Below the pieces are notes generated by a model that was not told where the DNA came from, did not search any database, and worked only from the letters and a program-made list of their open reading frames with translations. Of a stretch of 64,000 bases of DNA, positions 52,031 through 60,594 are shown in pieces (positions within the stretch are counted from its first letter, which is position 1; every line of letters begins with the position of its first letter). This stretch comes from JAVZJR01 sp037447235 (lineage in GTDB: Archaea; Micrarchaeota; Micrarchaeia; Anstonellales; Bilamarchaeaceae): the NCBI GenBank assembly GCA_037447235.1, contig JBBIHC010000002.1, positions 42,022-106,021 of the forward strand. Reading direction: 5' to 3'. A program made the translations under genes and the position numbers.

Positions 52031-54877
52031 ATGGTAATGTACACTCATAAGGAAATAGAAGAGCGAATCGCAAGGTTTTGGGCGGAAAACGGGATTTATG
52101 AAAAAGCAAAAGCCAAAGCGGCTTCGTCTGCCGAAAAATTTTATTTTTGCGACGGGCCGCCCTATGCAACAGGACAGATACACCCAGGGACTGCCTGGAA
52201 CAAGTGCATAAAGGATGCGGTTTGCAGATACCACAGGATGTGCGGCAAGGATGTCCGCGCCCAGCCGGGCTACGACACGCACGGCTTGCCAATAGAGGTA
52301 AAGGTTGAGCAGGAGCTCGGAATAAAAAACAAGCGCGAGATTGAGAAGTTCGGTATAGAGAATTTCATAAAAAAATGCAAGGATTTCGCAACCAGGTATA
52401 TCGGCGTGATGAGCGGCCAGTTCAGAAGGCTTGGCGTGTGGATGGACTGGGATGCGCCCTATATTACATACAAGGACGATTATATAGAGTCCTCTTGGCA
52501 AACGCTCAAAATGGCCTGGGAGCAGGGGCTGATGCACGAAGGAAATTATGTTCTTCCTTATTGCTACCGGTGCGAGACGACGATGGCCAATTACGAGCTT
52601 GAATACGGCGAGGAAACAGACCCGAGCATATTTGTTAAATTCAGGATAAAGGGAAAGGAAAACGAATATCTTGTTATATGGACCACTACGCCGTGGACGC
52701 TGGTTGCAAATATGGCGGTTATGGCGCACCCCTCTTTTGTGTACGTGAAAGCAAAAGTGGACGGCGAGGTCTGGTATCTTGCAAAGGACAGACTCGACTA
52801 TTTGACGGGCATGGTTGACAAAAGCGCAGTCGTGCTTGAGGAGATTCCGGGCAGAAAACTGAAGGGATTGGAATATGAGCATCCGTTCCAGGACAAGATA
52901 GGGAAGCAGGCCAAACGCGAAATCGTGCTGAGCGAGGAATATGTAAATCTTGAGGAAGGCAGCGGCCTTGTTCACTGCGCGCCGGGCCACGGCCAGGAAG
53001 ACTTCATAATCGGCAGGAGATATGGAATAGAGGCGTTCTCCCCGGTCGATGAATCCGGAAAATACACCGGAGAAGCCGGCGAAGATTTTGCCGGCAAGAA
53101 CGTGCGCGAGGCAAACAGCGGGATAATCGAGTTGCTGAAGGGCAGGGGGAGCCTGATTTTTGAGTCAAGGATCAAGCATCGTTACCCCCATTGCTGGCGC
53201 TGCAAGACACCTCTGATATTCTTGACTACAAACCAATGGTTCATATCAATATCAAAAGTCAAGGACAGGATGATGGAAGAGATAAGCCAGATTGACTGGC
53301 ACCCAAAATTCGCCGGAGAGCGGTTCCGGGAATTTGTTGGCGTGGCGCCGGATTGGTGCATCTCCAGGCAGAGATATTGGGGGATACCATTGCCCATATG
53401 GAAATGCGGCAAGTGCGGCAAAATAACCGTCATCGGTTCAAGAAAAGAATTGCCCGGGGCAAAAGAGCTCCACCGGCCTTATGTAGACCGGATTGGGCTT
53501 GACTGCGGATGCGGCGGAAAGGCAGCGAGGATAAAGGACGTGCTTGATGTCTGGTTTGACTCAGGCAACGCCGTATGGGCTTCGCTTGGCGAGGAAGAAA
53601 AAAAGAAATACGGCGAAAGAAGCGAGATAATAATAGAGGGCCAGGACCAGATCCGCGGCTGGTTCTACTCACTGCTTGGCTCGGGCATTGTGCGTTATGG
53701 GAAATCGCCTTACAAGCGCCTCCTGATGCATGGCTTTTTTGTTGACGAGCACGGGGAAAAAATGAGCAAATCCCTCGGAAACTTCATTCCGATAGAAGAG
53801 ATAATCGGCAAATACGGCGCTGACGCTTTTCGCATGTGGGGCCTGAGCGCCACGATATGGGAGGAAATAAGGTTTAATTGGAACGAACTAAAGATAGTTT
53901 ATGGCGACCTTAACATAATATACAATCTTGTCACTTTCCTGGAAAGGTTTTATCCAGATAAAAAAATCGCGGACGCCGGATTGCAGTTCAGCGAGGAGGA
54001 CAGGTGGCTTCTCAGCAGGCTTAACACGCTCATAAGGCAGTACAGGAATGCATTCGGCAATTATGAACTCAATGCCGCTGTCAAGAAACTGAGGGACTTT
54101 ATCACAAACGATCTGAGCAGATTCTACATGAAGCTTGCCAAGGACAGGATTTCACGCGGAGAAAAAAAGGAAGAGGCGCTTTTCGTGATATACTCGTCGT
54201 TGCTGAGCGCGCTTGTTATGCTTGTGCCAATCGCGCCTTTCATCAGCGAGCATTCATACCAAAAATTTTTCAGGAAATTTGAAAGCGAGCAGTCGATTTG
54301 TCTTTTTAGCATGCCATCCGAGAATGCCGCACTTGTTGATTCAATAAGCGAAAGAAGGATGGAGGTCGTCAAGAACATAATATCTGTCGGCCTGCTGGCA
54401 AGGCAGCAAACAAAAATAAAGACAAGATGGCCGGTCAAGGCGGTTTATATAAAAACAAAATCAGAAGAAACATCAAATGCGGTCCTGCATTTCGCAAACA
54501 TAATGCGCAACATGCTGAACGCCAAGGAGGTAAGGATCGTTGAAGAAGCGCTTGCCGGCGAGTTTGAGTCTGCGCCTTTTGAAGACGGAGCGCTTTACAT
54601 AAGCAGGACTTTGGACCAGCAGCTTTATGAAGAAGGGCTGATAAACGACATCAAGAGGCGCATCCAGAATATGCGAAAAACCCTGAAGCTCGTAGAAAAG
54701 GACCGCATAAGCATTTTCCTGTCAAGCGACAAGGAGATCGAGGCGATAATTGAAAGGCACAAGAAAGACTTGTTGCCCCTTGTCAGCGCTGCTGATATTT
54801 CATACGCCGTTGTCGATGGGATGGAAGAAAGCGAGATAGACGGCAGGCTGGTGAAGATAAAAATACAGAAGGTTTGA
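52031..54877 (+). CDS. ileS: Isoleucyl-tRNA synthetase
   Basis: A 948-residue class I synthetase. The HIGH-type motif is HPGT (51-54) in PYATGQIHPGTAWNK and the KMSKS motif is at 577-581. WTTTPWTLVANMAVM is the editing-domain part. A zinc-type cluster KCGKCGK is present in the middle (about residue 457). The protein is archaeal-type, with the C-terminal anticodon-binding domain intact. Start ATG at 52031 or 52037. No anomaly is visible. Confidence 0.96.
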   Translation: MVMYTHKEIEERIARFWAENGIYEKAKAKAASSAEKFYFCDGPPYATGQIHPGTAWNKCIKDAVCRYHRMCGKDVRAQPGYDTHGLPIEVKVEQELGIKNKREIEKFGIENFIKKCKDFATRYIGVMSGQFRRLGVWMDWDAPYITYKDDYIESSWQTLKMAWEQGLMHEGNYVLPYCYRCETTMANYELEYGEETDPSIFVKFRIKGKENEYLVIWTTTPWTLVANMAVMAHPSFVYVKAKVDGEVWYLAKDRLDYLTGMVDKSAVVLEEIPGRKLKGLEYEHPFQDKIGKQAKREIVLSEEYVNLEEGSGLVHCAPGHGQEDFIIGRRYGIEAFSPVDESGKYTGEAGEDFAGKNVREANSGIIELLKGRGSLIFESRIKHRYPHCWRCKTPLIFLTTNQWFISISKVKDRMMEEISQIDWHPKFAGERFREFVGVAPDWCISRQRYWGIPLPIWKCGKCGKITVIGSRKELPGAKELHRPYVDRIGLDCGCGGKAARIKDVLDVWFDSGNAVWASLGEEEKKKYGERSEIIIEGQDQIRGWFYSLLGSGIVRYGKSPYKRLLMHGFFVDEHGEKMSKSLGNFIPIEEIIGKYGADAFRMWGLSATIWEEIRFNWNELKIVYGDLNIIYNLVTFLERFYPDKKIADAGLQFSEEDRWLLSRLNTLIRQYRNAFGNYELNAAVKKLRDFITNDLSRFYMKLAKDRISRGEKKEEALFVIYSSLLSALVMLVPIAPFISEHSYQKFFRKFESEQSICLFSMPSENAALVDSISERRMEVVKNIISVGLLARQQTKIKTRWPVKAVYIKTKSEETSNAVLHFANIMRNMLNAKEVRIVEEALAGEFESAPFEDGALYISRTLDQQLYEEGLINDIKRRIQNMRKTLKLVEKDRISIFLSSDKEIEAIIERHKKDLLPLVSAADISYAVVDGMEESEIDGRLVKIKIQKV

Positions 54878-55053
54878 CCCCCGCCGCCTAATCTTCGTTA
54901 TACCGGGCGGCATGCGACGAGCCGGGCTCATCGTCCGTGATCGCTGAGGATTTTTCTTATCTTTATAAGCTTTTCTCTTTCAATAAGAAAACCAGAGCAA
55001 GCAGAAGATTTGTATGGTTTGTATTGGCCAAGCGGCTGGTCGGATTGGTTATT

Positions 55054-55404
55054 ATGTATAAACAAGCAATCGTAGTCAGGGCGGATTTGCGGATGGGCAA
55101 GGGAAAGCTTGCAGCGCAGTCGTCTCACGCTTCCGTAGTAGCTTACGAGCTGGTAAGGGGGGAATACCCCAAAATTGCGGCCGCGTGGCTTGCCGAAGGG
55201 CAGAAAAAAATCGTTTTGAAAGTTTCGGGCGAGAGCGAGCTTCTGGAGTATCTCAAAAAAATCAAAGAGCGCGGCATTCCTTGCGAAATCGTCCGCGATG
55301 CCGGATACACCCAGGTCGCGCCGGGCACCATAACCTGTTTTGGAGCCGGCCCATGGGACGAGAAAGAGCTGGATGTGGTACTGGGCAAATTAAAATTGCT
55401 TTAG
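55054..55404 (+). CDS. pth2: Peptidyl-tRNA hydrolase Pth2
   Basis: A 116-residue archaeal/eukaryal Pth2 that releases stalled peptides from tRNA. It has KQAIVVRADLRMGKGKLAAQSSHASV and the end VAPGTITCFGAGP. The ATG at 55054 was chosen as it begins the conserved fold. Reading back to 54937 gives an unlikely 39-residue extension. It converges on the HTH gene, 20 bases apart. Confidence 0.93.
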   Translation: MYKQAIVVRADLRMGKGKLAAQSSHASVVAYELVRGEYPKIAAAWLAEGQKKIVLKVSGESELLEYLKKIKERGIPCEIVRDAGYTQVAPGTITCFGAGPWDEKELDVVLGKLKLL

Positions 55405-55424
55405 GCGGCACCATCACCAGGCAT

Positions 55425-56114
55425 TTACAGCTTTGTCAGCACCTTTTTTATGTCGCTCACCGGCATTTTTGTTATTATCACAGGTATCCGCTCTTTTTCA
55501 GATATCTTCAGCGCCAGCTTGTCCAGTTTTGTCCTTTCAATGTTGTGGAGAACGACCGCTGAAGGCTTGGAAGGACTTACGCGCAGCACGACCATCGGGC
55601 TTCTGCCGGTGCTTACGCCAAGAAATACGAACACCCTCTCGTTCACATTGCCGTAAAGGTTCTGAAAATACGAAAATGGCATATCGAGTATAACCTTTAT
55701 GCTGTCTATCAGGGTATAGCCGTATATCTTTTTGTTTTCTATTATGTCCGCATTGGTGATTATTTCTCCTTTTATCAGGTTAACGAAATCGGCCAGCGGC
55801 ATGCTTCTTGCGAACTCGTGCGTTTCAAAGAAATCTTCCGGGGCCTTTTCCTTTTCCACGAATTTCTGGGTTACCTTCCCGCCTTTCAACGCGTCTACTT
55901 CAAAAAGGGCATTAACGAACCTGTTGATTACGCCAGCGCCAGGCGATTTTCTTCTTCCGCCCTCGTAATCGCTTATTGTTGAAACCGAAACTTTCATGTG
56001 CCGGGCAAGTTCGACCTGGCTTATCTCAAATATGTCTCTCCATTTTTTCATCGTTTCGCCGGGTTTCGGTGAAAGCGTTATTTCGCCGGCTATCTCCAGT
56101 TTTATCTGCCTCAT
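55425..56114 (-). CDS. XRE-type transcriptional regulator, archaeal
   Basis: A 229-residue protein with a helix-turn-helix of the Cro/C1 type (ISQVELARHMKVSVSTISDYE) in its N-terminal third and a longer C-terminal regulatory region (VLRVSPSKPSAVVLHNIE). The N-terminus resembles the widespread archaeal family with a metal or ligand sensing part. It converges on pth2. Targets are unknown. A binding site near its own start is not obvious. Confidence 0.8.
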   Translation of the reverse strand: MRQIKLEIAGEITLSPKPGETMKKWRDIFEISQVELARHMKVSVSTISDYEGGRRKSPGAGVINRFVNALFEVDALKGGKVTQKFVEKEKAPEDFFETHEFARSMPLADFVNLIKGEIITNADIIENKKIYGYTLIDSIKVILDMPFSYFQNLYGNVNERVFVFLGVSTGRSPMVVLRVSPSKPSAVVLHNIERTKLDKLALKISEKERIPVIITKMPVSDIKKVLTKL

Positions 56115-56186
56115 CCGACCACCAAATTTTTAAAACGACAAATGTTTAAATTAGTTTCGTTGATTGCGGATACGCCATAAAGGGGA

Positions 56187-57338
56187 TTATATCATCCCGG
56201 GCAAGTCGTATCCGCGCCGTTCCATGCCCTCAAGCAGCGCGGTTTGCTGGGTGGGCGTGAGGATGATTAGTATGGATGGCAGCGTATGTCTTATTTGGAG
56301 ATTGTTTAAGTCCAGTTCAAAAGCAGCGGCCAATGCGTTTTCTATGTCCGTGAGCAGGCCGCCCATTTTTTTTGCTTCCTCGCAGTTTTCCGTTGCCCAG
56401 GCATCAAACCTTTCCACAAGCTGCTCATAGGCGTCTTTTCCCAATATGCTCTCGCCCATCTCACGGTCAAGAAGCCCCTGCATCTTGATTGCGGCGCTGC
56501 TTCCGACCGGGGTTGGGAAAGGAACTCCCCTTAATATGTCCTTTGCCGTTTCTCCGCGGCCCAAGCCTTCAAGTATTTTTGCAATTGCCGAAGCAGTTAT
56601 GCCCTCAATGATCATGCCCGCGTCCTCAGCCGCCATAAGATAGAGGTAGGAAAGAAAAGAAACATCGTCCATTATGCGAACACCGCTGATGACGCGGTCT
56701 TTCAGCTTTCCGATGTTTGGCGCCGTAATCCAGAAATCATAAACGCCTTCATTTTGGTGTATGGCGCTGATTGCCGTTGTCGAAGTCTTGATATCGCCCC
56801 TGAATGCGTACTCATTGATGTATGAGAAATACGCCTCAAGGCCCCATTCCCTGAGAACGGATATGCAGAGCGCATACAACTCGCTGGTTCGCGAGACCGG
56901 GATCAGCTCCATTCCTCTGTCCTTTACCGGAGAAAGCGAAAGCAGTTCCCCAGGTGTGAGGATTTTTGGGGATTGGCGCCATATGGCCGAATCGTCGAAT
57001 ACAAACTGATAACCGACAGATGCCTCCGCCATGGCGCTGTTTTGGTATTGCACCGGCGTGCAGGTGGAAATAAGCGCAAACAATTGTTCGTCAAGCGTTT
57101 TTTTTGCATTTTTTATTTGCTTTGCAAGAGCCGCAACCCGGCCTTCTTTGTCAGCATATGGGTAAATTGGAAGAGGTTTTTTCCGCGATTCTTCATCAAT
57201 AGCCTTTTTCAGCCGGCCCAATGCTATCCTGAATTGCATTTTTTCGTTGGCTTTTGGGTTTGTGTCCCCCCATCTTATTACCGCGCTCCCGTTTTTCAGA
57301 CGGAGCAGATTGTAAAATTGGAGTTCATGCACCGCCAT
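56187..57338 (-). CDS. Orphan 383-residue hypothetical protein
   Basis: A 383-residue protein with no signal peptide or membrane segment. It has short hydrophobic strands and many acidic helices, the composition of a soluble enzyme or scaffold. A KNGSAVIRWGDTNP start and a QTALLEGMERRGYDLPGMI end are visible, but no known motif was found. It lies alone between the HTH regulator and the translation operon, with its own promoter-like TTTAAAT region upstream. Confidence 0.55.
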   Translation of the reverse strand: MAVHELQFYNLLRLKNGSAVIRWGDTNPKANEKMQFRIALGRLKKAIDEESRKKPLPIYPYADKEGRVAALAKQIKNAKKTLDEQLFALISTCTPVQYQNSAMAEASVGYQFVFDDSAIWRQSPKILTPGELLSLSPVKDRGMELIPVSRTSELYALCISVLREWGLEAYFSYINEYAFRGDIKTSTTAISAIHQNEGVYDFWITAPNIGKLKDRVISGVRIMDDVSFLSYLYLMAAEDAGMIIEGITASAIAKILEGLGRGETAKDILRGVPFPTPVGSSAAIKMQGLLDREMGESILGKDAYEQLVERFDAWATENCEEAKKMGGLLTDIENALAAAFELDLNNLQIRHTLPSILIILTPTQQTALLEGMERRGYDLPGMI

Positions 57339-57423
57339 GGTATATTTATTGTGGCAAAAAGTATTTAAAGGCGTTGTTAATCAGCCTTTTCGCTGAAACC
57401 GCTAAAGCTGCAACAGGTCGGCG

Positions 57424-57461
57424 GGCAGATTAAAAAGGTTTAGGCAGATTAAAAAGGTTTA
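57424..57461 (+). repeat. Perfect 19-bp tandem repeat ahead of the translation operon
   Basis: GGCAGATTAAAAAGGTTTA is repeated exactly twice, 57424-57442 and 57443-57461. It runs straight into AATATATATC, a TATA-like box. It could be a duplicated regulator site or a duplicated BRE plus TATA promoter for the operon that starts at 57523. Confidence 0.75.
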
Positions 57462-57522
57462 AATATATATCTGATGTAAATAAGTTTCTACTAAATTTAG
57501 TGTTTTATAATTTGGTGATTAA

Positions 57523-57669
57523 TTGAAACGATGCACAAGTTGCGGCAGAAATACCAAGGAATTCGCGGAGTTTCCCTGCCCGAATTGCAGCGAGAAGATA
57601 GTGCGTTGCAATTTTTGCAGGGAAAACAGGGTTAGCTATGCCTGCAAGTGCGGGTTTACCGGCCCGTGA
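57523..57669 (+). CDS. Small archaeal zinc-ribbon protein
   Basis: A 48-residue protein from a TTG at 57523 to TGA at 57667, with GGTGAT eight bases ahead. It carries four CxxC-type pairs: RCTSCG, PCPNCS, RCNFCR and YACKCGFTGP. This is the archaeal zinc-ribbon RNA-binding family seen before elongation factor 1-beta. It leads the operon zinc ribbon-EF1B-S13-S4-S11-Rpo3. It is too short for most gene callers. Confidence 0.7.
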   Translation: MKRCTSCGRNTKEFAEFPCPNCSEKIVRCNFCRENRVSYACKCGFTGP

Positions 57670-57679
57670 CGGTGTTTTT

Positions 57680-57937
57680 ATGGATTACAACGTAGTCGCA
57701 AAATTAAAGATTTATGTTGACGAGCCGGCCAATATGGAGAAGGTCAAGCACGCGCTGAACAAGGTAGCCAAGGTTAGCAAGATATGGGAAGAAGAACTGG
57801 CCTTTGGCATAAAGGTATTGAAAGCGACCTTTCTGTTAAACGATGCCGCCGGCGGGATGGGCAAGCTTGAAGAAGAAATAGCAAAGATAAGACATGTGAG
57901 CCAGTACGAAGTAGAAGAGGTTGGAAGAATCGGGTGA
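57680..57937 (+). CDS. ef1b: Translation elongation factor aEF1B (EF-1 beta)
   Basis: An 85-residue nucleotide exchange factor for aEF1A, with the family stretch DYNVVAKLKIYVDEPANMEKV and the end HVSQYEVEEVGRI. The start ATG at 57680 is used. In-frame codons upstream overlap the zinc-ribbon gene. The TGATG stop-start junction couples it to rps13. Confidence 0.92.
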   Translation: MDYNVVAKLKIYVDEPANMEKVKHALNKVAKVSKIWEEELAFGIKVLKATFLLNDAAGGMGKLEEEIAKIRHVSQYEVEEVGRIG

Positions 57938-58608
57938 TGGTCGTGGCAGTTGGAAAATCTCCTCCAAAAAAGAAGGCAGAAACAAAGAAAGAGGGCCCAA
58001 AAGAAGAAAAAGTGCCTGCCGGGAAAAGGGGCATCGTGCGCATCGCAGGCAAGGACCTCAAGGGGCATCTTACGCTAAAGCGCGGTTTGCTGCAGATAAA
58101 AGGCATAGGGCATACTGTTGCAGTGGCAGCATCAAACGTCATAGTTGAGCAGCTGGGCCTGCCAAATAACGCTGTCCGGGTTGGCGACCTGAGCGACGAG
58201 CAGATAGAAAAGATAGACAGCATTCTTTACAATCTGGACAGGCACGCCATTCCGGTCCAAGTCCGCAACAGGAGGAAGGATTATGTTACCGGCGAGGATA
58301 AGCACTTCGTAATGAATGACCTTATATTCGCGACAACGCAGGACATAGAAAGAGAAAAAAAGGCATATAGCTGGCGCGGCTACAGGCACGCTTACAGCCA
58401 AAAGGTTCGCGGGCAAAGAACCAGGAACACTGGAAGAAAAGGCATGGCGGTTGGCGTTTTAAGAAAAACGATTCTCGCTGCGCAAGGCGCGGCGAAGGCA
58501 GGCGCAGAGAAAGCAGGAGCCCCGGCAGCACAGCCAAAGGCCGCCGCTCCTGGAAAAGCAGCTGGTGCGCCGTCGGGCACGCCGGCGCCGGCTGAAAAGA
58601 AGAAATAG
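57937..58608 (+). CDS. rps13: Ribosomal protein S13 with long tails
   Basis: A 223-residue S13 (normally about 150). The core begins near GKRGIVRIAGKDLKG, with GIGHTVAVAASN and RHAYSQKVRGQRTRNTGRKG. An N-terminal extension of about 27 Lys/Pro-rich residues and a C-terminal Ala/Pro/Lys tail of about 50 residues (AGAPAAQPKAAAPGKAAG) are added. The tails resemble those of S11 in this operon. Function of the tails is unknown. Confidence 0.94.
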   Translation: MVVAVGKSPPKKKAETKKEGPKEEKVPAGKRGIVRIAGKDLKGHLTLKRGLLQIKGIGHTVAVAASNVIVEQLGLPNNAVRVGDLSDEQIEKIDSILYNLDRHAIPVQVRNRRKDYVTGEDKHFVMNDLIFATTQDIEREKKAYSWRGYRHAYSQKVRGQRTRNTGRKGMAVGVLRKTILAAQGAAKAGAEKAGAPAAQPKAAAPGKAAGAPSGTPAPAEKKK

Positions 58609-58616
58609 GTGGGTAA

Positions 58617-59195
58617 ATGGGAGATCCAAGACGCCTGAGAAATAGTTTTCCAAGACCAAAAAAACTGTGGGGCGAGGAAAGAATCGCGAGAGACAGCGAG
58701 CTGAAAAGCGTTTACGGCTTAAAGAACTCCGGCGAGATATGGCGGGCGGAGGAAGAGTTGAGGAAATACAGAAGGGAGGCAAGAAGATTGCTTTCTCTGA
58801 GCGAGGATGAGAGGGCTGAAGACGCAAAAAAAATTCTCACCAAGCTGGCCCTGCTTGGCATTATGAAGAAGGGGGGAATAGACGATGTCCTGTCGCTTTC
58901 AGTCCGGGACATTCTGGAGAGGCGCCTTCAGACCATCGTGTACCGAAAAGGGCTTGCCAAGACGATAAGGCAGGCGCGCCAGCTGGTAACGCACGGTTTT
59001 ATCAGGGTCGGCGAGCAAAAAATAAATATTCCGAGTTATATCGTTTCAGCCAGGGAAGAGAATGAGATAACCTACGCAAAGCAGATAGACCTGAGCGCGG
59101 GCGAGATGAAAGGAGAGGGGGCAAAAGATGCAGAAGAGCGCGCCAAGCCGCAGAATTCCGAAACAAAAACCGATTCTGCGCCGCCGGCAGCGTAA
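58617..59195 (+). CDS. rps4: Ribosomal protein S4
   Basis: A 192-residue 30S assembly protein: GDPRRLRNSFPRPKKLWGEERI at the N-terminus and the S4 RNA-binding domain (LAKTIRQARQLVTHGFIRVG). It is followed by an acidic Lys/Glu/Ala tail (KDAEERAKPQNSETK). It is in the standard archaeal S13-S4-S11-Rpo3 order. Confidence 0.95.
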   Translation: MGDPRRLRNSFPRPKKLWGEERIARDSELKSVYGLKNSGEIWRAEEELRKYRREARRLLSLSEDERAEDAKKILTKLALLGIMKKGGIDDVLSLSVRDILERRLQTIVYRKGLAKTIRQARQLVTHGFIRVGEQKINIPSYIVSAREENEITYAKQIDLSAGEMKGEGAKDAEERAKPQNSETKTDSAPPAA

Positions 59196-59207
59196 AGGGG
59201 TGAGAAA

Positions 59208-59696
59208 ATGAGCGAAGAAAGCAAAAAGGAAGAAAATGCCGCCCAAAAAACAGAGAAACCGGAAGAGGCAAAGGTGCCGGCAGCAGCACCTGCGCCAGCA
59301 CCAGCCGCAAAGAAAAAGAGGCTCATCCTGCTTAATGTTTATTCGTCAAAAAACGACACCATCATAACAGCGACCGACATTTCTGGCGCAGAGACGATTG
59401 CGTGGGCAAGCGGCGGGATGATGGTGAAAGCCCATCGGGAGGAAGGAAAGCCCTATGCCGCGATGCAGGCCGCGCTGAAGGTTGCCACGACCCTGAAAGA
59501 CCGGGGCATAAATTATGTCAATGTCCGTATCCGGGCTCCGGGCGGCGTTGGCGCAAAGACGCCGGGCCAGGGTGCGCAGGCAGTAGTCAGAACGATAGCA
59601 AGAAGCGGCCTTAGGATACTCAAGATAGAGGACGTTACGCCGCTTCCAACCGACTCGATGAAAAAGAAAGGCGGAAGGAGGGGAAGGAGGGTCTAG
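59208..59696 (+). CDS. rps11: Ribosomal protein S11 with N-terminal extension
   Basis: A 162-residue S11 (normally about 130) with a 30-residue Glu/Pro/Ala/Lys N-terminal extension (EEAKVPAAAPAPAPAAKKK) before the conserved NVYSSKNDTIITATDISG. The C-terminus GGRRGRR is normal. The extension mirrors the S13 tails. Confidence 0.95.
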   Translation: MSEESKKEENAAQKTEKPEEAKVPAAAPAPAPAAKKKRLILLNVYSSKNDTIITATDISGAETIAWASGGMMVKAHREEGKPYAAMQAALKVATTLKDRGINYVNVRIRAPGGVGAKTPGQGAQAVVRTIARSGLRILKIEDVTPLPTDSMKKKGGRRGRRV

Positions 59697-60257
59697 ATGG
59701 ACGTCTCTTTGCTGAAAAAACACGAAAACCGCATAGAGTTTTCAATCAGCGGCATATCCCCGTACTTTGCAAATATCATACGAAGGTACTCAATGATGCG
59801 GGTGCCTGTTCTTGCAATACAGAAAGCGGAATTCTACGATAATACCAGCGCTTTCTGGGACGAGTACATCGCGCACAGGCTAGGCCTGATGCCGGTTTTG
59901 ACCCCTAAAAAAATCGTCAATCCCGAAGTCACCTTCTATCTTGACTTCGAAGGGCCGGGCATCGCTTATGCAAAGGACCTGAAATCCAGCGACCGCGACA
60001 TTGCCGTGGCGAAGGAAAACATACCGATAATCACTCTTGGGGAAAAGCAGCACGTAAAGCTGGAGGCGAAAACCGCCCTCGGGCGCGGCATAGAGCACGC
60101 AAGGCACCAGGCGGGCCTAGTCAGCTATGGAATGAAAGACGGCACATTTGGTTTCTTTGTTGAGAGTTTCTACAGCATGCCGCCATCAGAGGTCATAACC
60201 CGCGGTTGCGACGAGGTTCTTTCCGAAATAGCGGAACTTAAAAAAGAATTGAAATAA
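59697..60257 (+). CDS. rpo3: DNA-directed RNA polymerase subunit Rpo3 (RpoD)
   Basis: A 186-residue platform subunit (alpha homologue) of archaeal RNA polymerase. The start FSISGISPYFANIIRRYSM, RLGLMPVLT and the end FVESFYSMPPSEVI are family signatures. The Cys-rich ferredoxin-like insert found in some archaeal Rpo3 is absent. Its ATG follows the rps11 stop with no gap. It closes the operon. Confidence 0.94.
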   Translation: MDVSLLKKHENRIEFSISGISPYFANIIRRYSMMRVPVLAIQKAEFYDNTSAFWDEYIAHRLGLMPVLTPKKIVNPEVTFYLDFEGPGIAYAKDLKSSDRDIAVAKENIPIITLGEKQHVKLEAKTALGRGIEHARHQAGLVSYGMKDGTFGFFVESFYSMPPSEVITRGCDEVLSEIAELKKELK

Positions 60258-60267
60258 TTCTGCTCTG

Positions 60268-60294
60268 GCCGGCGCGGGAATTCCAATCGCCGGC
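60268..60294 (+). terminator. Inverted repeat after rpo3
   Basis: A 7-bp perfect inverted repeat, GCCGGCG at 60268-60274 and CGCCGGC at 60288-60294, with a 13-base loop, starts ten bases after the rpo3 stop. It may end the operon transcript or bound the tRNA transcript that follows. No U-tract follows, so terminator function is tentative. Confidence 0.35.
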
Positions 60295-60316
60295 TTCAGG
60301 CATCTGCTTTGCTTAT

Positions 60317-60510
60317 GCAGGGGTGGCGGAGGTTTTTTGCTTTTGGCAAAAACCGCAATGGTCAAACACGCGCTGACGCTGAGTCGTGGCGCCAGGCGTG
60401 GGCTGAACGCGCCAGCTTGAGGGGCTGGTGGGTCAACGTGTGACAGCGCCGGTTCACGGCGATGGAACGCGGCCTAAGTCCCTTCTAGAGTTCAAATCTC
60501 TACCCCTGCA
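60317..60510 (+). tRNA. tRNA-Leu(GAG), heavily interrupted
   Basis: Acceptor GCAGGGG (60317-60323) pairs with CCCCTGC (60503-60509), then A73, as for archaeal Leu. T-arm TAGAG TTCAAAT CTCTA is intact. Anticodon arm CCAGC TTGAGGG GCTGG (60412-60428) gives anticodon GAG. About 110 bases more than a normal tRNA-Leu are present: the D-arm spans 85 bases (60326-60410) and 57 bases lie between the anticodon stem and T-stem. At least two, perhaps three, introns are implied. A second ACGCG at 60368-60372 offers a different D-stem end. Splice points are not resolved. Confidence 0.68.
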
Positions 60511-60555
60511 CTCTAATATATCCAAAAAGAGCAACGGCAAAGCCGGTGGAAAAGG

Positions 60556-60592
60556 CCATCGCACACCATTGGCATCGGCGGCGATGGAACGC
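60556..60592 (+). other. Structured non-coding stretch after tRNA-Leu
   Basis: A 7-bp perfect inverted repeat (CCATCGC 60556-60562 with GCGATGG 60581-60587) lies in the intergenic region after tRNA-Leu. The 14-base CGGCGATGGAACGC at 60579-60592 is repeated exactly at 60457-60470 inside the tRNA-Leu insert. A small RNA is possible, but not proved. Confidence 0.4.
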
Positions 60593-60594
60593 AA

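Noticed and set aside
51971..52990. Minus-strand frame of 339 residues
   Set aside because: It lies fully across the 5' part of ileS, whose motifs (HPGT, WTTTPWTL) are certain. The composition is that of a mirror frame.
54937..55053. Upstream extension of pth2 by 39 residues
   Set aside because: The extension is not conserved in Pth2 and the conserved fold begins at the ATG at 55054.
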